From a candidate division FCPU426 bacterium (GTDB lineage Bacteria; Oederibacteriota; Muellerivitia; Muellerivitales; Muellerivitaceae): a stretch of DNA of 34,582 nt. The stretch is taken from positions 1 to 34,582 of the forward strand of contig DAIDGV010000028.1 in NCBI GenBank assembly GCA_027452205.1. The letters are read 5' to 3'. A program made the position numbers and the translations under genes. The number at the start of each line of letters is the position of its first letter. Positions within the stretch are counted from its first letter, which is position 1. The notes below the pieces were generated by a model. It saw only the letters and a program-made list of their open reading frames with translations. It was not told the DNA's origin and did not search any database. Positions 15,896 through 24,057 of the stretch are shown here, piece by piece.

Positions 15896-17016
15896 TGGTT
15901 CCCTCGACGCCTGCCTGGGCCGAGATATCCCTCTCCGCTTTGCGGCATAACTTCAAGGCTTTGAGCGGCCTGGCCAAGGGCTCTCAAGTGCTGCCGGTAG
16001 TCAAGGCCAATGCTTACGGCCATGGGGCGGCGCCGGTGGCCAAAGCTTTTGTCCAAGCAGGAGCTAAATTCCTGGCGGTTGCTTTTGTTCAAGAAGGCGT
16101 GGCCCTTCGTGAAGCGGGCATCCAAGTGCCTATCCTGGTCCTGACCCCGACCCTGCCGCCTGAAATACCGAGCCTCCTCGAATACGGTCTTATCCCCCAA
16201 GTGAGTTCGATCGAAGGGGCCAAGGCCCTTTCGGCGTTCGCTCAAAAGATGCGTATCCCTGAGGTTCCTGTCCACGTGAAGATCGACACGGGCATGGCCC
16301 GAGTCGGGTTCCGGCCCCAAGAAGTCCTTCAGGCGGTGGCGGCCATCCAAAAGGTGCCCCGCGTCAAGGTAGAGGCCGTCTATACCCATTTGGCGACCGC
16401 GGATTGGACAGACCCGGTCTATGCCTGGAAGCAGATCACCCTTTTCCGCCAATCACTGGAGAAGCTTGAACAGTCCGGTGTTCACCTCGGAACCCATGTG
16501 GCCAATAGCGCGGCCTTGATGACCTATTACCCACAATCCAAGGGTACTTGGGTTCGTCCCGGTATCGCGCTGTATGGTCTTTATCCCCATGTGAGCATGA
16601 AAAATAAAGTGAAACTGATCCCGGTCATGCAGGTCCGGGCCAAGGTGCTTCATGTTAAGACCTTGGAGAAGGGTGAATCCATCAGCTATGGGCGCACCTT
16701 TACGGCCCCTAAAAAAATGACCGTGGCGACGATCGCCATGGGTTACGCCGACGGCCTTTTGCGCGGTCTTTCCAATAAAGGGAAGTTTTTGATCAAAGGC
16801 CAAAAGGTCCCGATCGTGGGCCGGGTCTGTATGGATATGACCATGGTGGATGTGAGCCGCCTTTCGGGGGTGAAAACCGGTGATAGAGCGACCTTCTTCG
16901 GAAAAGACGGCAAGGCCTTCTTGCCCGTGGAGGAACAGGCGGGCTATGCTGGGACCATCTCTTATGAACTGTTGTGCGCGGTGGGTCAAAGGGTGACTAG
17001 GGTCTATTCGAATTAA
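15895..17016 (+). CDS. alr: Alanine racemase
   Basis: The PLP enzyme interconverts L- and D-alanine for peptidoglycan. The 373 residues fit the family. PLP Lys37 lies in V-V-K-A-N-A-Y-G-H-G, the second catalytic residue Tyr284 in G-Y-A-D-G-L, and the conserved R-P-G-I-A-L-Y-G and V-C-M-D-M segments are present. H-V-K-I-D-T-G-M-A-R-V-G-F marks the barrel. Its start shares one base with the dnaB stop, so coupling is likely; no independent Shine-Dalgarno is clear. It is followed by mlaE after 15 nt, placing cell-wall and outer-membrane functions in one run. Confidence 0.96.
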   Translation: MVPSTPAWAEISLSALRHNFKALSGLAKGSQVLPVVKANAYGHGAAPVAKAFVQAGAKFLAVAFVQEGVALREAGIQVPILVLTPTLPPEIPSLLEYGLIPQVSSIEGAKALSAFAQKMRIPEVPVHVKIDTGMARVGFRPQEVLQAVAAIQKVPRVKVEAVYTHLATADWTDPVYAWKQITLFRQSLEKLEQSGVHLGTHVANSAALMTYYPQSKGTWVRPGIALYGLYPHVSMKNKVKLIPVMQVRAKVLHVKTLEKGESISYGRTFTAPKKMTVATIAMGYADGLLRGLSNKGKFLIKGQKVPIVGRVCMDMTMVDVSRLSGVKTGDRATFFGKDGKAFLPVEEQAGYAGTISYELLCAVGQRVTRVYSN

Positions 17017-17031
17017 AGGGAACGGATTGAA

Positions 17032-17826
17032 ATGAAATCCATCTATCGATCCATCGAAGACTTTGGCCGGTTCCTCGTCTTTTTCATCAACGATATGGGC
17101 GAGATGGTCTTTTTGACCTGGCGTATCAATGTTTGGATGTTCAAGAAACCATTTGACGGAAAACTCATCTTCGAACAAATGGTGAAGATCGGCGTTGAGT
17201 CCATTCCAGTGGCCCTCAACACGGCCCTCTTTACCGGCATGGTCCTCGCCCTTCAATCGGGCTATACCCTGGAAACCAAGATCAAAGGCGTTTCCCAGTT
17301 CATTGGGTCCGTCGTTTCCATTTCCATGGTCCGCGAACTGGGCCCGGTCTTGACGGCCATGGTCATCGCGGGACGTATGGGGTCCGCGGTGGCGGCCGAG
17401 ATCGGCACGATGCAGGTGACCGAACAGATCGACGCGCTTTATACCCTGGCGGCGAATCCGGTGAAATACCTGGCGGTTCCCAGGTTCCTGGCCTTTACCT
17501 TCATGCTGCCGCTTCTGATCATCTTTTCCGACTTTATCGGCTGGTGGGGCGGGCTCTTCATCTGCTCCATGAAATTCACGTCTTCGACCATCTATATCGA
17601 GAGTACCCGGTCGTCCTTGGAAACCGGCGACATCATGGGTGGGGTCATCAAGGGTCTTTTTTTTGGAGCTATCATCGCCATCGTGGCTTGTCGCCAGGGT
17701 TTTGCCACGACGAACGGGGCCGAAGGCGTAGGCCGGGCGACCACTAACGCGGTGGTCTTTTCCTTCATGCTCATCCTTATTTCCGACTATTTCCTGAACG
17801 CGATCCTCATCGCGTTGCATATTTAG
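17032..17826 (+). CDS. mlaE: MlaE-type phospholipid ABC transporter permease
   Basis: This inner-membrane subunit of the Mla lipid-transport ABC system has 264 residues, the usual length. The N-terminal amphipathic region is followed by the family core: L-F-T-G-M-V-L-A-L-Q, M-V-R-E-L-G-P-V-L-T-A-M-V-I-A-G-R and A-A-E-I-G-T-M at residues ~95-130, which forms the coupling region, then several helices and G-V-G-R-A-T-T-N-A-V-V near the C-terminus. GGGA lies upstream of the ATG. mlaF follows after 9 nt. Confidence 0.95.
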   Translation: MKSIYRSIEDFGRFLVFFINDMGEMVFLTWRINVWMFKKPFDGKLIFEQMVKIGVESIPVALNTALFTGMVLALQSGYTLETKIKGVSQFIGSVVSISMVRELGPVLTAMVIAGRMGSAVAAEIGTMQVTEQIDALYTLAANPVKYLAVPRFLAFTFMLPLLIIFSDFIGWWGGLFICSMKFTSSTIYIESTRSSLETGDIMGGVIKGLFFGAIIAIVACRQGFATTNGAEGVGRATTNAVVFSFMLILISDYFLNAILIALHI

Positions 17827-17835
17827 GAGGCGAAA

Positions 17836-18603
17836 ATGGAATCCAATTCTCCCGCCATCCGATTGGTGAAAGTCTCCAAAAGCTTTGGTGACCGTAAGGT
17901 CCTGGATCAAGTCGATCTGGATGTAAAAGCCGGCGAGACCTTGGTCATTATTGGCCGGTCTGGAGTAGGAAAAAGCACTATTTTGAAACATATTGCGGGA
18001 CTTTTGGCGCCCGACGAGGGAGAAGTGTGGGTCGAGGGGCAGGATGTTGCCAAGTTGAAAGAGGACGAGGTCAACGAACTACGCAAGAAAATGGGAGTGG
18101 TCTTTCAATACGCGGCGCTTTTCGATTCCCTGACGGTCTATGAGAACATCGCTTTCCGTTTGCTTCGCGACTTCAAGATGCCGCACGCGAAAGCCCTGGA
18201 AGTGGTCCGCCGAAAAATGGAACTGGTGGGGTTGAAGGATGATCTTTTGGACCTGAAGCCCGCGCAGCTTTCGGGCGGTATGCGCAAGCGGGTTGGGTTG
18301 GCGCGGGCCATCGCGGTGGAGCCGGAGATCATCCTTTATGACGAGCCCACTTCGGGACTGGACCCGGTCACTTCCGAGGCCATCAATGATCTGATCCTCG
18401 ACATGCAAAAAAAACTGGGGGTCACTTCCTTGGTGGTAACCCACGATATGCACAGCGCCTACAAAGTGGCCAACCGTATCGCCATGATATATGATGGCAA
18501 GATCATCGGAGCTGGGACACCGGATGAGATCAAAAGCAGCCGGGATCCTTATATTCACCAGTTCGTCACGGGTAGTGTGGATGGCCCGATGCCGATCCGC
18601 TAA
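17836..18603 (+). CDS. mlaF: MlaF-type phospholipid ABC transporter ATPase
   Basis: The 255-residue ABC ATPase energizes MlaE/MlaD lipid movement. Walker A is G-R-S-G-V-G-K-S-T (Gly40-Thr48), the signature L-S-G-G-M-R-K-R starts at Leu145, and Walker B with the catalytic Glu is I-I-L-Y-D-E-P (Asp169, Glu170), followed by T-S-G-L-D-P and a His switch in V-T-H-D-M. The signature L-S-G-G-M-(x)-K-R-(V/A) is typical of MlaF rather than other ABC proteins. A strong AGGAGG precedes the ATG. No MlaB (STAS) gene is seen beside it. Confidence 0.95.
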   Translation: MESNSPAIRLVKVSKSFGDRKVLDQVDLDVKAGETLVIIGRSGVGKSTILKHIAGLLAPDEGEVWVEGQDVAKLKEDEVNELRKKMGVVFQYAALFDSLTVYENIAFRLLRDFKMPHAKALEVVRRKMELVGLKDDLLDLKPAQLSGGMRKRVGLARAIAVEPEIILYDEPTSGLDPVTSEAINDLILDMQKKLGVTSLVVTHDMHSAYKVANRIAMIYDGKIIGAGTPDEIKSSRDPYIHQFVTGSVDGPMPIR

Positions 18604-18641
18604 CAGCATACTGTCGGCAGCCATAGGTTAGAACAAGCCGC

Positions 18642-18647
18642 TAAAAT
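18642..18647 (+). promoter_or_regulatory. Possible -10 element before mlaD
   Basis: TAAAAT lies 38 nt after the mlaF stop and 83 nt before the mlaD start. No good -35 is found at the right distance. If real, mlaD and the beta-barrel gene could be transcribed apart from mlaEF. Confidence 0.25.
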
Positions 18648-18682
18648 ATGGTTCTTATTTATTGTGGCTTGTTTGTAAATAT

Positions 18683-18709
18683 GAAAAAGTCCTTTGAAAA
18701 GACTTTTTC
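18683..18709 (+). terminator. AT-rich hairpin with T-run between mlaF and mlaD (terminator or attenuator)
   Basis: GAAAAAGTC (18683-18691) and GACTTTTTC (18701-18709) form a perfect 9-bp stem with a 9-nt loop. The T-run is inside the stem, so it could act as a weak terminator in either direction. It sits in what should be a continuous mlaEFD transcript, 21 nt before the mlaD ATG. Confidence 0.4.
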
Positions 18710-18730
18710 AACATCTTGCTAGGAACGACC

Positions 18731-19588
18731 ATGAAAGCCTCCCTGGAATTTAAAGTCGGCCTGATGACCATCTCGGCGCTTTTATTGCTGATGGTCTCCC
18801 TGCTTTTTATCAATAATTTCCAACTTGGCGCGGTAGGCCGGGTCGTTACGGTCCAGTTCAACTTCCTGGGCGGGCTGAAGACCAACGCGCCGGTGCAATA
18901 TGCCGGCGGCATCAAAGTGGGCATCGTCAAGGACATCCGCTTGGGGGAGAATAAAGCCCTGGTGGATATGCTCATCACCAACCCGGACCTGAAATTGCAT
19001 AAAGATTCCAAAGTTGCTCTTTATAGCGACGGCTTGTTGGGCTCCCGCTACGTGCAGATCAACGCGGACTTGGGAAAGGACGCGGAGATCCAAAAGGGCG
19101 ATGTGTTGGTCGGCCAAGACGCCAATAATCTGGACCAAACCTTCGCCGAATTGGGTGACGTGATGGAGGCCTTCGAGAAGATGATGGGCGATCCGGTGGC
19201 CAAGGAGAATTTCCTGAGGTCTTTTGAGAATATGAACCGAATGACCGATCAATTGCTGCAATTGACCCTGCAAAGCCGCGCTAAGGTCGAAAAAATGATC
19301 GACGACCTGTCCAAATCCAGCGGGGACGTGACCCAGATCGTGGCCGGCGCCCAAAAGGTCTCCAAGAACTTGGCGGCTTTGACCGATTCGCTTCGTAAGA
19401 ACGACATGGACCTGACCCTGAAGAACGTCAATAACACCATGAAGGTCATGAACCAATTGGCCAATGACGTGAACGCCGGCAAGGGTACGGTAGGGGTATT
19501 GCTCAAGGACGACCAAATGGCCGACGACATCAAGGCCCTGGTCGAGGAACTGAAAGCCCACCCGTGGAAATTATTATGGAAAAAATAA
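18731..19588 (+). CDS. mlaD: MlaD-type MCE-domain lipid-transport protein
   Basis: The periplasmic, membrane-anchored substrate-binding part of the Mla system. The 285-residue product has one N-terminal membrane helix (residues ~9-28) and an MCE domain (~38-115) with V-Q-Y-A-G-G-I-K-V-G-I-V-K-D-I and S-D-G-L-L-G-S-R-Y-V. The remaining ~165 residues are mostly helical and hydrophilic, longer than E. coli MlaD (183 residues), and may extend the tunnel. I chose the ATG at 18731, with AGGA 6 nt ahead, over a TTG 15 nt upstream. Its 3' end overlaps the next gene by 13 nt. Confidence 0.92.
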   Translation: MKASLEFKVGLMTISALLLLMVSLLFINNFQLGAVGRVVTVQFNFLGGLKTNAPVQYAGGIKVGIVKDIRLGENKALVDMLITNPDLKLHKDSKVALYSDGLLGSRYVQINADLGKDAEIQKGDVLVGQDANNLDQTFAELGDVMEAFEKMMGDPVAKENFLRSFENMNRMTDQLLQLTLQSRAKVEKMIDDLSKSSGDVTQIVAGAQKVSKNLAALTDSLRKNDMDLTLKNVNNTMKVMNQLANDVNAGKGTVGVLLKDDQMADDIKALVEELKAHPWKLLWKK

Positions 19589-20880
19589 AAACCTTTCTTT
19601 GGGCCTGCTTGTTCCTGGCCTTGGTCCCGATGGCTTGGGCCGCGGATGCCTCGATGATGGATTCGATGATGCCCAGTATGAAAGAAGGGGGCATCCTTCT
19701 AAACCCAACTCCCCAATTGGGCCAGATGGAGATCTTCGACGAGGATATGCAGATGGTCATGCCTTTCGCCCAGCCCCATATGGGCATGACCATGCTCATG
19801 CTGCACGGTTACGGTTTTTTTGAGGCGATGGGCGAAGAAGGGGTCCAACGGGGCCGGGCGGACTTTTCCGCCCCCAATATGTTCATGGCCGACCTGGGAA
19901 CCACCCTGGATGACCACCAATACCTCAATTTGGACGTGATGCTCACCAGCGATCTTTGGTTGGTGCCGAAGACCGGCACGCCGGAATTGCTCCAGATCGG
20001 CGAGAACCAATCGAATGGCCAGCCTTTTATCGACGCCCAACATCCCCACAGTTCACCCTTGATGGGGCTTACTTTGAGCGACACGATCTCCCTCGCAGAT
20101 GACAAAAGCGCGCTCAAACTTTTTGCCGCACCCCGGGGTGAATCGACCGATGGCCCCATCGCCTTTATGCACCGTATCACCGGCATGGTGAACCCCAGCA
20201 CACCTTTGGGTCATCATATTGGGCAGGACGTAGGGCACATCACCAGTACGGTCTTGGGGGAATCCCTCAAACTTGGAAGCTTTCATATCGAAGCTTCGGT
20301 CTTTAATGGTACAGAGCCGAACCCGACCCAGGTGGACCTGCCTTTAGGCCCGATCAATTCTTTCGCGGTGCGGGCCATGGATGAATTAGCCCCCAATATC
20401 CTGTTCATGGCCTCTTATGCCAATGTGGGAACCCCGGAACCAGGTATCGCCAATGATGAGCGTTTTTCCGCCTCGCTCTATACGCATACGCCCTTGGATG
20501 ACATTTGGACCTTCCATAACACGCTCATCTATGGAGGCATCACGAATATCGACAATGCGACTTTTTTGAACTCGGTCCTGGATGAGTTCCTCTTCAACAC
20601 CAAGGTTTTCAATGTTTATGGACGTATCGAAGAATTGCAGCGCACGCCGAATCAGTTGGCGGTCAGCGGTTCAGCCACGCCCAATACGGGTGAATGGGTG
20701 ACGGCGCTCACGGTCGGGTTCAGCCACCAAGTAGTCGCGTGGGACGGCTGGGAATTGATCGCGGGGCTTCAAGCTACCAACGACCAATTGCCGTCGGACT
20801 TTCAGGCCGCTTATGAAGGAAACCCCTTTTCTTACCAGTTTTTCTTCCAATTAGGCGGAACCCAGGCTTATTCACTTTAG
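19576..20880 (+). CDS. Predicted outer-membrane beta-barrel protein, HPH-motif family of unknown function
   Basis: The 434-residue product starts at the ATG at 19576, inside the end of mlaD; a GTG at 19564 in frame is less likely. A signal peptide ends at A-W-A/A-D. A Met-rich segment follows (M-M-D-S-M-M-P-S-M). The body alternates polar and hydrophobic residues like a barrel, with F-I-D-A-Q-H-P-H, a further A-F-M-H-R-I-T-G-M-V-N-P, L-G-H-H-I-G-Q-D and V-F-N-G-T-E-P-N. I recognise these from a family of uncharacterised exported proteins often annotated only as hypothetical and sometimes found beside metal-efflux genes. The last residues end with aromatic and hydrophobic strands, and the protein ends Y-S-L. 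Its overlap with mlaD suggests a shared transcript and perhaps an outer-membrane role in lipid transport (inference). Confidence 0.7.
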   Translation: MEKIKTFLWACLFLALVPMAWAADASMMDSMMPSMKEGGILLNPTPQLGQMEIFDEDMQMVMPFAQPHMGMTMLMLHGYGFFEAMGEEGVQRGRADFSAPNMFMADLGTTLDDHQYLNLDVMLTSDLWLVPKTGTPELLQIGENQSNGQPFIDAQHPHSSPLMGLTLSDTISLADDKSALKLFAAPRGESTDGPIAFMHRITGMVNPSTPLGHHIGQDVGHITSTVLGESLKLGSFHIEASVFNGTEPNPTQVDLPLGPINSFAVRAMDELAPNILFMASYANVGTPEPGIANDERFSASLYTHTPLDDIWTFHNTLIYGGITNIDNATFLNSVLDEFLFNTKVFNVYGRIEELQRTPNQLAVSGSATPNTGEWVTALTVGFSHQVVAWDGWELIAGLQATNDQLPSDFQAAYEGNPFSYQFFFQLGGTQAYSL

Positions 20881-20975
20881 CCTTTCCCTTAGTTCATTGA
20901 AAAAGCCCTGTCTTTTATAGAAAATAGCTTCCCGATTCGTTCCTCACCTATCCCTGCCGTTCGAAAGGTCGCCGC

Positions 20976-22157
20976 ATGAGCCCAACCAGTTTGAAGTTAG
21001 ACGGTCCCCGGAACCCCCACTCCAAAGAATACGCGTCCCTCCTTTACTTCTTGAGCCAAGCCTATGGTTTTTCGGACCTGCGCTGGTTCGAGAATGACAC
21101 TTCCTTCTTTTATGGCACCCGGCCGGACCAATTGAAGACCAAATGGGTCCTCAAAAGCGGGGACCAATTCGCTTCCCATGTGGGTATCTTTCCATTTACC
21201 GCGATGGTCGATGGTAGGCCTATCAAGGTGGCCGGTATCGGCTCGGTGGCGACCCATCCCGAATACCGGGGCCGGGGTTTGATGAAAAAGCTGATGAACC
21301 ATGTGGACAAACAAATGGTGGAAGAGGGGTATGACCTTTCCATCCTATGGGGTGAAAGGTCCCTTTACCAGCCTTTGGGCTATGAAAGGGGATTGTTCCA
21401 GGACCGTTTCTCCTTCAACCGCCGGTTCTTGAAGCCCTTGCCAGTCGGTAAATCCATCCGGCCGGTGAAGTCCGGCGATTGGGCCAATTTGCAAAAGCTT
21501 TTCGTCCGTCATCCTTTCCATACCGAACGCAACGTGGACTATTTCAAGACCTTGCACCGCCGTTTCAACCGGGGCATTCCGGAGCCCATTTGGGTCATGG
21601 AAAAGGCGGGAAAGATCACGGCCTATGTCATTGTTTTCAAGATCAACGAGGGTTATGAGGTGGCCGAGTGGGGCGGAGACACCAAGGCAGTGATCGACCT
21701 GATCGCCTCGGTGCTGCCGAAACCCTCCACGGGCAATGTTTGGATCTCCATCTATCCGGGTTGCGAGCTTTACCGCTGGGCTTTGGACCACCATGAAAGC
21801 CAAGCCCGTATGCCGGGGTCCTGCATGGTGAAGATACTCAACTTGGGCAAGGTCCTGAAGGCTTTCGAATCCCAACTACAAGAACGGTATGAGAACTTGT
21901 CCCTTCGCAACTTGGGCTCGCTTTCGCTCCAATTGCCGGACCAGGAAAAGGTGACCTTGAACTTCGGCAAGAAATTGGTCATCGAGATGGGGGGCAAGAA
22001 CGGCAAACCCTTGATGCTGACCCAATCCCAATGCGTACGGATGCTCTTTGGCGGCACTTCGCCCAGCTATGAACTAAAGTCGAAAAACATGGAACTGGAG
22101 TTGTTGGATTCTTTGTTCCCGCTGGAATGGTATTGGTGGCGAAGCGACTGGATATAA
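20976..22157 (+). CDS. Eis-like GNAT N-acetyltransferase with C-terminal SCP2-like domain
   Basis: The 393 residues have the layout of the Eis group: a GNAT domain, a second GNAT-like domain, and a C-terminal sterol-carrier-like part. The acetyl-CoA loop is V-A-T-H-P-E-Y-R-G-R-G-L-M (Arg98-Gly101). L-Y-Q-P-L-G-Y at 130-136 corresponds to the I-Y-G-x-F-G-Y segment that holds a catalytic Tyr in this group. The C-terminal part (residues ~290-393) ends in L-F-P-L-E-W-Y-W-W-R-S-D-W. Known members acetylate aminoglycosides or other amines, but the natural substrate here cannot be told. AAAGG precedes the ATG by 7 nt. Confidence 0.8.
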   Translation: MSPTSLKLDGPRNPHSKEYASLLYFLSQAYGFSDLRWFENDTSFFYGTRPDQLKTKWVLKSGDQFASHVGIFPFTAMVDGRPIKVAGIGSVATHPEYRGRGLMKKLMNHVDKQMVEEGYDLSILWGERSLYQPLGYERGLFQDRFSFNRRFLKPLPVGKSIRPVKSGDWANLQKLFVRHPFHTERNVDYFKTLHRRFNRGIPEPIWVMEKAGKITAYVIVFKINEGYEVAEWGGDTKAVIDLIASVLPKPSTGNVWISIYPGCELYRWALDHHESQARMPGSCMVKILNLGKVLKAFESQLQERYENLSLRNLGSLSLQLPDQEKVTLNFGKKLVIEMGGKNGKPLMLTQSQCVRMLFGGTSPSYELKSKNMELELLDSLFPLEWYWWRSDWI

Positions 22158-22174
22158 AGACGAAAATCTGTTTT

Positions 22175-22248
22175 AAGCCACAGATGCAGGGGATCCATGG
22201 GATGGATCTTAAAGACCGATCCCCTTTATCCCATGTATCCGCGGCTAA
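22175..22248. repeat. Imperfect palindromic element resembling dispersed CCACAGAT-type repeats
   Basis: Outer arms AGCCACAGAT (22176-22185) and ATCCGCGGCT (22237-22246) pair at eight of ten positions, and inner arms GGATCCATGGGAT (22191-22203) and ATCCCATGTATCC (22228-22240) pair at twelve of thirteen. A competing stem, GGGGATC (22189-22195) with GATCCCC (22218-22224), excludes the inner pairing. Palindromes of this general form are scattered through many environmental bacterial genomes. Confidence 0.45.
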
Positions 22249-22284
22249 ATAGGCGTTGTTTTGGAATTTAAATGGAGGCAGTTC

Positions 22285-23580
22285 ATGTTCAAATCTTGGA
22301 TGGCTCTTTTTTTATCGGTGGTTTTTTTGGGCTTAGCTGGTTGCGGCAGCAAGGAAAAACCGGGGACGATCCATCTTTCGTCCTGGGGGGATCCTCAAGA
22401 GAACGAGATCCTGCAGGACCTGATCGATCAGTTCGAGAAACAGAATCCGGATATCCCGGTGAAGCTGGACCGGGTGCCTTATAGCGATTACACCGACAAG
22501 CTATTGACCCAATTCGCTGCGGGGCTCGCCCCGGATGTCATCTTCGCTTCTTCTGAAAATATGCCGAACTTCTATCCCCGTCATCTTTTGGAAGACCTGA
22601 ATCCTTACCTGGAAAAGGACAAGTCGGTCGATATCAACGCCGTCTATCCGGCGCTGCTCAAGACCTACCGTATCAAGGGGCACATGTACGCCATCCCCCG
22701 GGACATTGCGCCGGTTTGCGTAGTTTATTACAACAAGAAGGCTTTCGACGCCGCGAAGCTGCCTTACCCCAAGGACAATTGGACCACTCAGGATTTCTTG
22801 AAGGACTGTCTGAAACTGCAAAAGGTGGATGACAAGGGCAACGTGACCCAATGGGCTTTTGTGGAAGACTATCCTTTGCCGGACGCCTGGATCTATGACT
22901 TCGGCGGGCGCTTTGTGGACGATGTTTATAACCCCAAAAAGTATATGGTGGACCAACCAGGGTTCCTGAACGGTGTGAAGTTCAGGGCAGACCTGATGTT
23001 GAAATATAAGGTCATGCCGACACCGGCCAGCCTGTCCCAACAGGGTGGGGTGGGCACATCGGATATGTTCGCCAATGGCCGTGCGGCCATGATCATGTCG
23101 GGCATCTGGAAAGTGCCAATGTTCCGCCAAAGCAAGAACTTGGACTGGGATGTGGTGCTGATCCCGCGAGTGCCGGGTGTGCCCCGCGCGGTGGTGGGTG
23201 GCAGCTCTGGTTACGGTATCGTGACGACCTCCAAACATAAGGATTCGGCTTGGAAGCTGGTAGCCTTCCTGTCTGGCGCCCAGGGTCAAAAATTATTCGC
23301 CCATACGGGGTTGGTGCAGCCTGCCCTGAAGGTCGTCGCCCAATCGCCTGACTTCTTGGATGGTCAGGACCCGAAGAACAAGAAGATGCTCCTCAAGGCG
23401 GTCGATTATTCCATCGACGTGCCTTTGGCCGAGAACTGGAAAGAAGTCGAGAACGGCGTCATTTATAGTGAACTGGACAAGGTCTGGATCGGCAACGAGA
23501 CGCCGGAAGACGCTATCACCAAGATCAAGGTGGAATTGCTTAAGAATCCACCCGAATCGGAAGACGCTGCGGCGAAGTGA
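22285..23580 (+). CDS. Extracellular solute-binding lipoprotein, family 1 (ABC sugar transport)
   Basis: The 431-residue product starts at the ATG at 22285, with GGAGG 6 nt ahead; a TTG 24 nt upstream is less likely. A lipoprotein signal ends in L-A-G-C with Cys20 as the lipidated residue. The body has the family 1 binding-protein pattern: I-H-L-S-S-W-G-D near the start, I-D-Q-F-E-K-Q-N-P-D-I-P-V, L-A-P-D-V-I-F-A-S, Y-A-I-P-R-D-I-A-P-V-C-V-V-Y-Y-N-K-K-A-F, and F-A-N-G-R-A-A-M-I-M-S-G-I-W. Such proteins bind oligosaccharides or glycerol-phosphate-type compounds in the periplasm. No permease or ATPase gene is adjacent, so the partner transporter must be elsewhere. A clear terminator follows. 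Confidence 0.92.
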   Translation: MFKSWMALFLSVVFLGLAGCGSKEKPGTIHLSSWGDPQENEILQDLIDQFEKQNPDIPVKLDRVPYSDYTDKLLTQFAAGLAPDVIFASSENMPNFYPRHLLEDLNPYLEKDKSVDINAVYPALLKTYRIKGHMYAIPRDIAPVCVVYYNKKAFDAAKLPYPKDNWTTQDFLKDCLKLQKVDDKGNVTQWAFVEDYPLPDAWIYDFGGRFVDDVYNPKKYMVDQPGFLNGVKFRADLMLKYKVMPTPASLSQQGGVGTSDMFANGRAAMIMSGIWKVPMFRQSKNLDWDVVLIPRVPGVPRAVVGGSSGYGIVTTSKHKDSAWKLVAFLSGAQGQKLFAHTGLVQPALKVVAQSPDFLDGQDPKNKKMLLKAVDYSIDVPLAENWKEVENGVIYSELDKVWIGNETPEDAITKIKVELLKNPPESEDAAAK

Positions 23581-23584
23581 CCTT

Positions 23585-23610
23585 AAAGCCCCGCTAAAAC
23601 GGGGCTTTTT
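23585..23610 (+). terminator. Intrinsic terminator after the solute-binding protein gene
   Basis: AAAGCCCCG (23585-23593) and CGGGGCTTT (23600-23608) form a 9-bp stem with a CTAAAA loop, followed by further T residues. Confidence 0.9.
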
Positions 23611-23691
23611 ATTTTTGTGACGCAGAACATGGATTTTTGAAGGATTCTTAGGGAAGATGAAACGTCGTTATTTCTTTTAGGGGGTGTGGGA

Positions 23692-24039
23692 ATGGGTGGA
23701 CATCATATCGTCGCTTATTTGATCTCGCTGGCGGTGGGTTATTGGGTATTGACCTTGGCGAGCAAGGAAGAAAAATCGAACCGGACCATCGGTCAAGTCA
23801 TCGGTTGGGCCATTATTGTGGTCTCTCTCTTCGGCGTTCTTTGCCTGGGTGCTTGCAAGCTGATGGCTTGCCATTCGGGAATGGGGTCTTGTGATACTTC
23901 CTATTCTTGTCCCTATTCGGGCGGCAAGATGGGTTCCTGCCCGGACATGAAGAGTATGGATGGTAAGGACATGATGCATGGCCACGAGGGTGATCCTTCG
24001 GCCCCAGTAGAAGGCGGAAAGAAGCCAGCCGCTAAGTAA
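23692..24039 (+). CDS. Small membrane protein with Met/His/Cys-rich tail, unknown function
   Basis: I do not recognise this family. The 115-residue product has two predicted membrane helices, residues ~5-24 and ~38-55, separated by a charged loop (A-S-K-E-E-K-S-N-R). After the second helix lies a dense metal-ligand-like stretch: C-K-L-M-A-C-H-S-G-M-G-S-C, then S-C-P-Y-S-G-G-K-M-G-S-C-P-D-M, M-D-G-K-D-M-M-H-G-H-E-G-D. It has six Cys, several Met and several His within ~50 residues. The tail ends in Pro/Ala/Lys. The ATG at 23692 was chosen over a GTG 6 nt upstream, with AGGGGG about 8 nt ahead. It has its own surroundings: a terminator before it and three hairpins after it. A metal-binding or metal-sensing role is an inference. 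Confidence 0.7.
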   Translation: MGGHHIVAYLISLAVGYWVLTLASKEEKSNRTIGQVIGWAIIVVSLFGVLCLGACKLMACHSGMGSCDTSYSCPYSGGKMGSCPDMKSMDGKDMMHGHEGDPSAPVEGGKKPAAK

Positions 24040-24057
24040 GAAAGACAGTTCAAAGCT

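Noticed and set aside
16453-17991. A 512-codon minus-strand open frame opposite alr, mlaE and mlaF
   Set aside because: It crosses three well-supported genes, is rich in His, Asp, Gly and Arg as expected for the complement of GC-rich coding DNA, and has no recognisable domain.
22285-23580. A full sugar ABC transporter operon
   Set aside because: Only the binding protein is present. The flanking genes are an acetyltransferase and a small membrane protein; the ABC genes at 17032-18603 belong to the Mla type.
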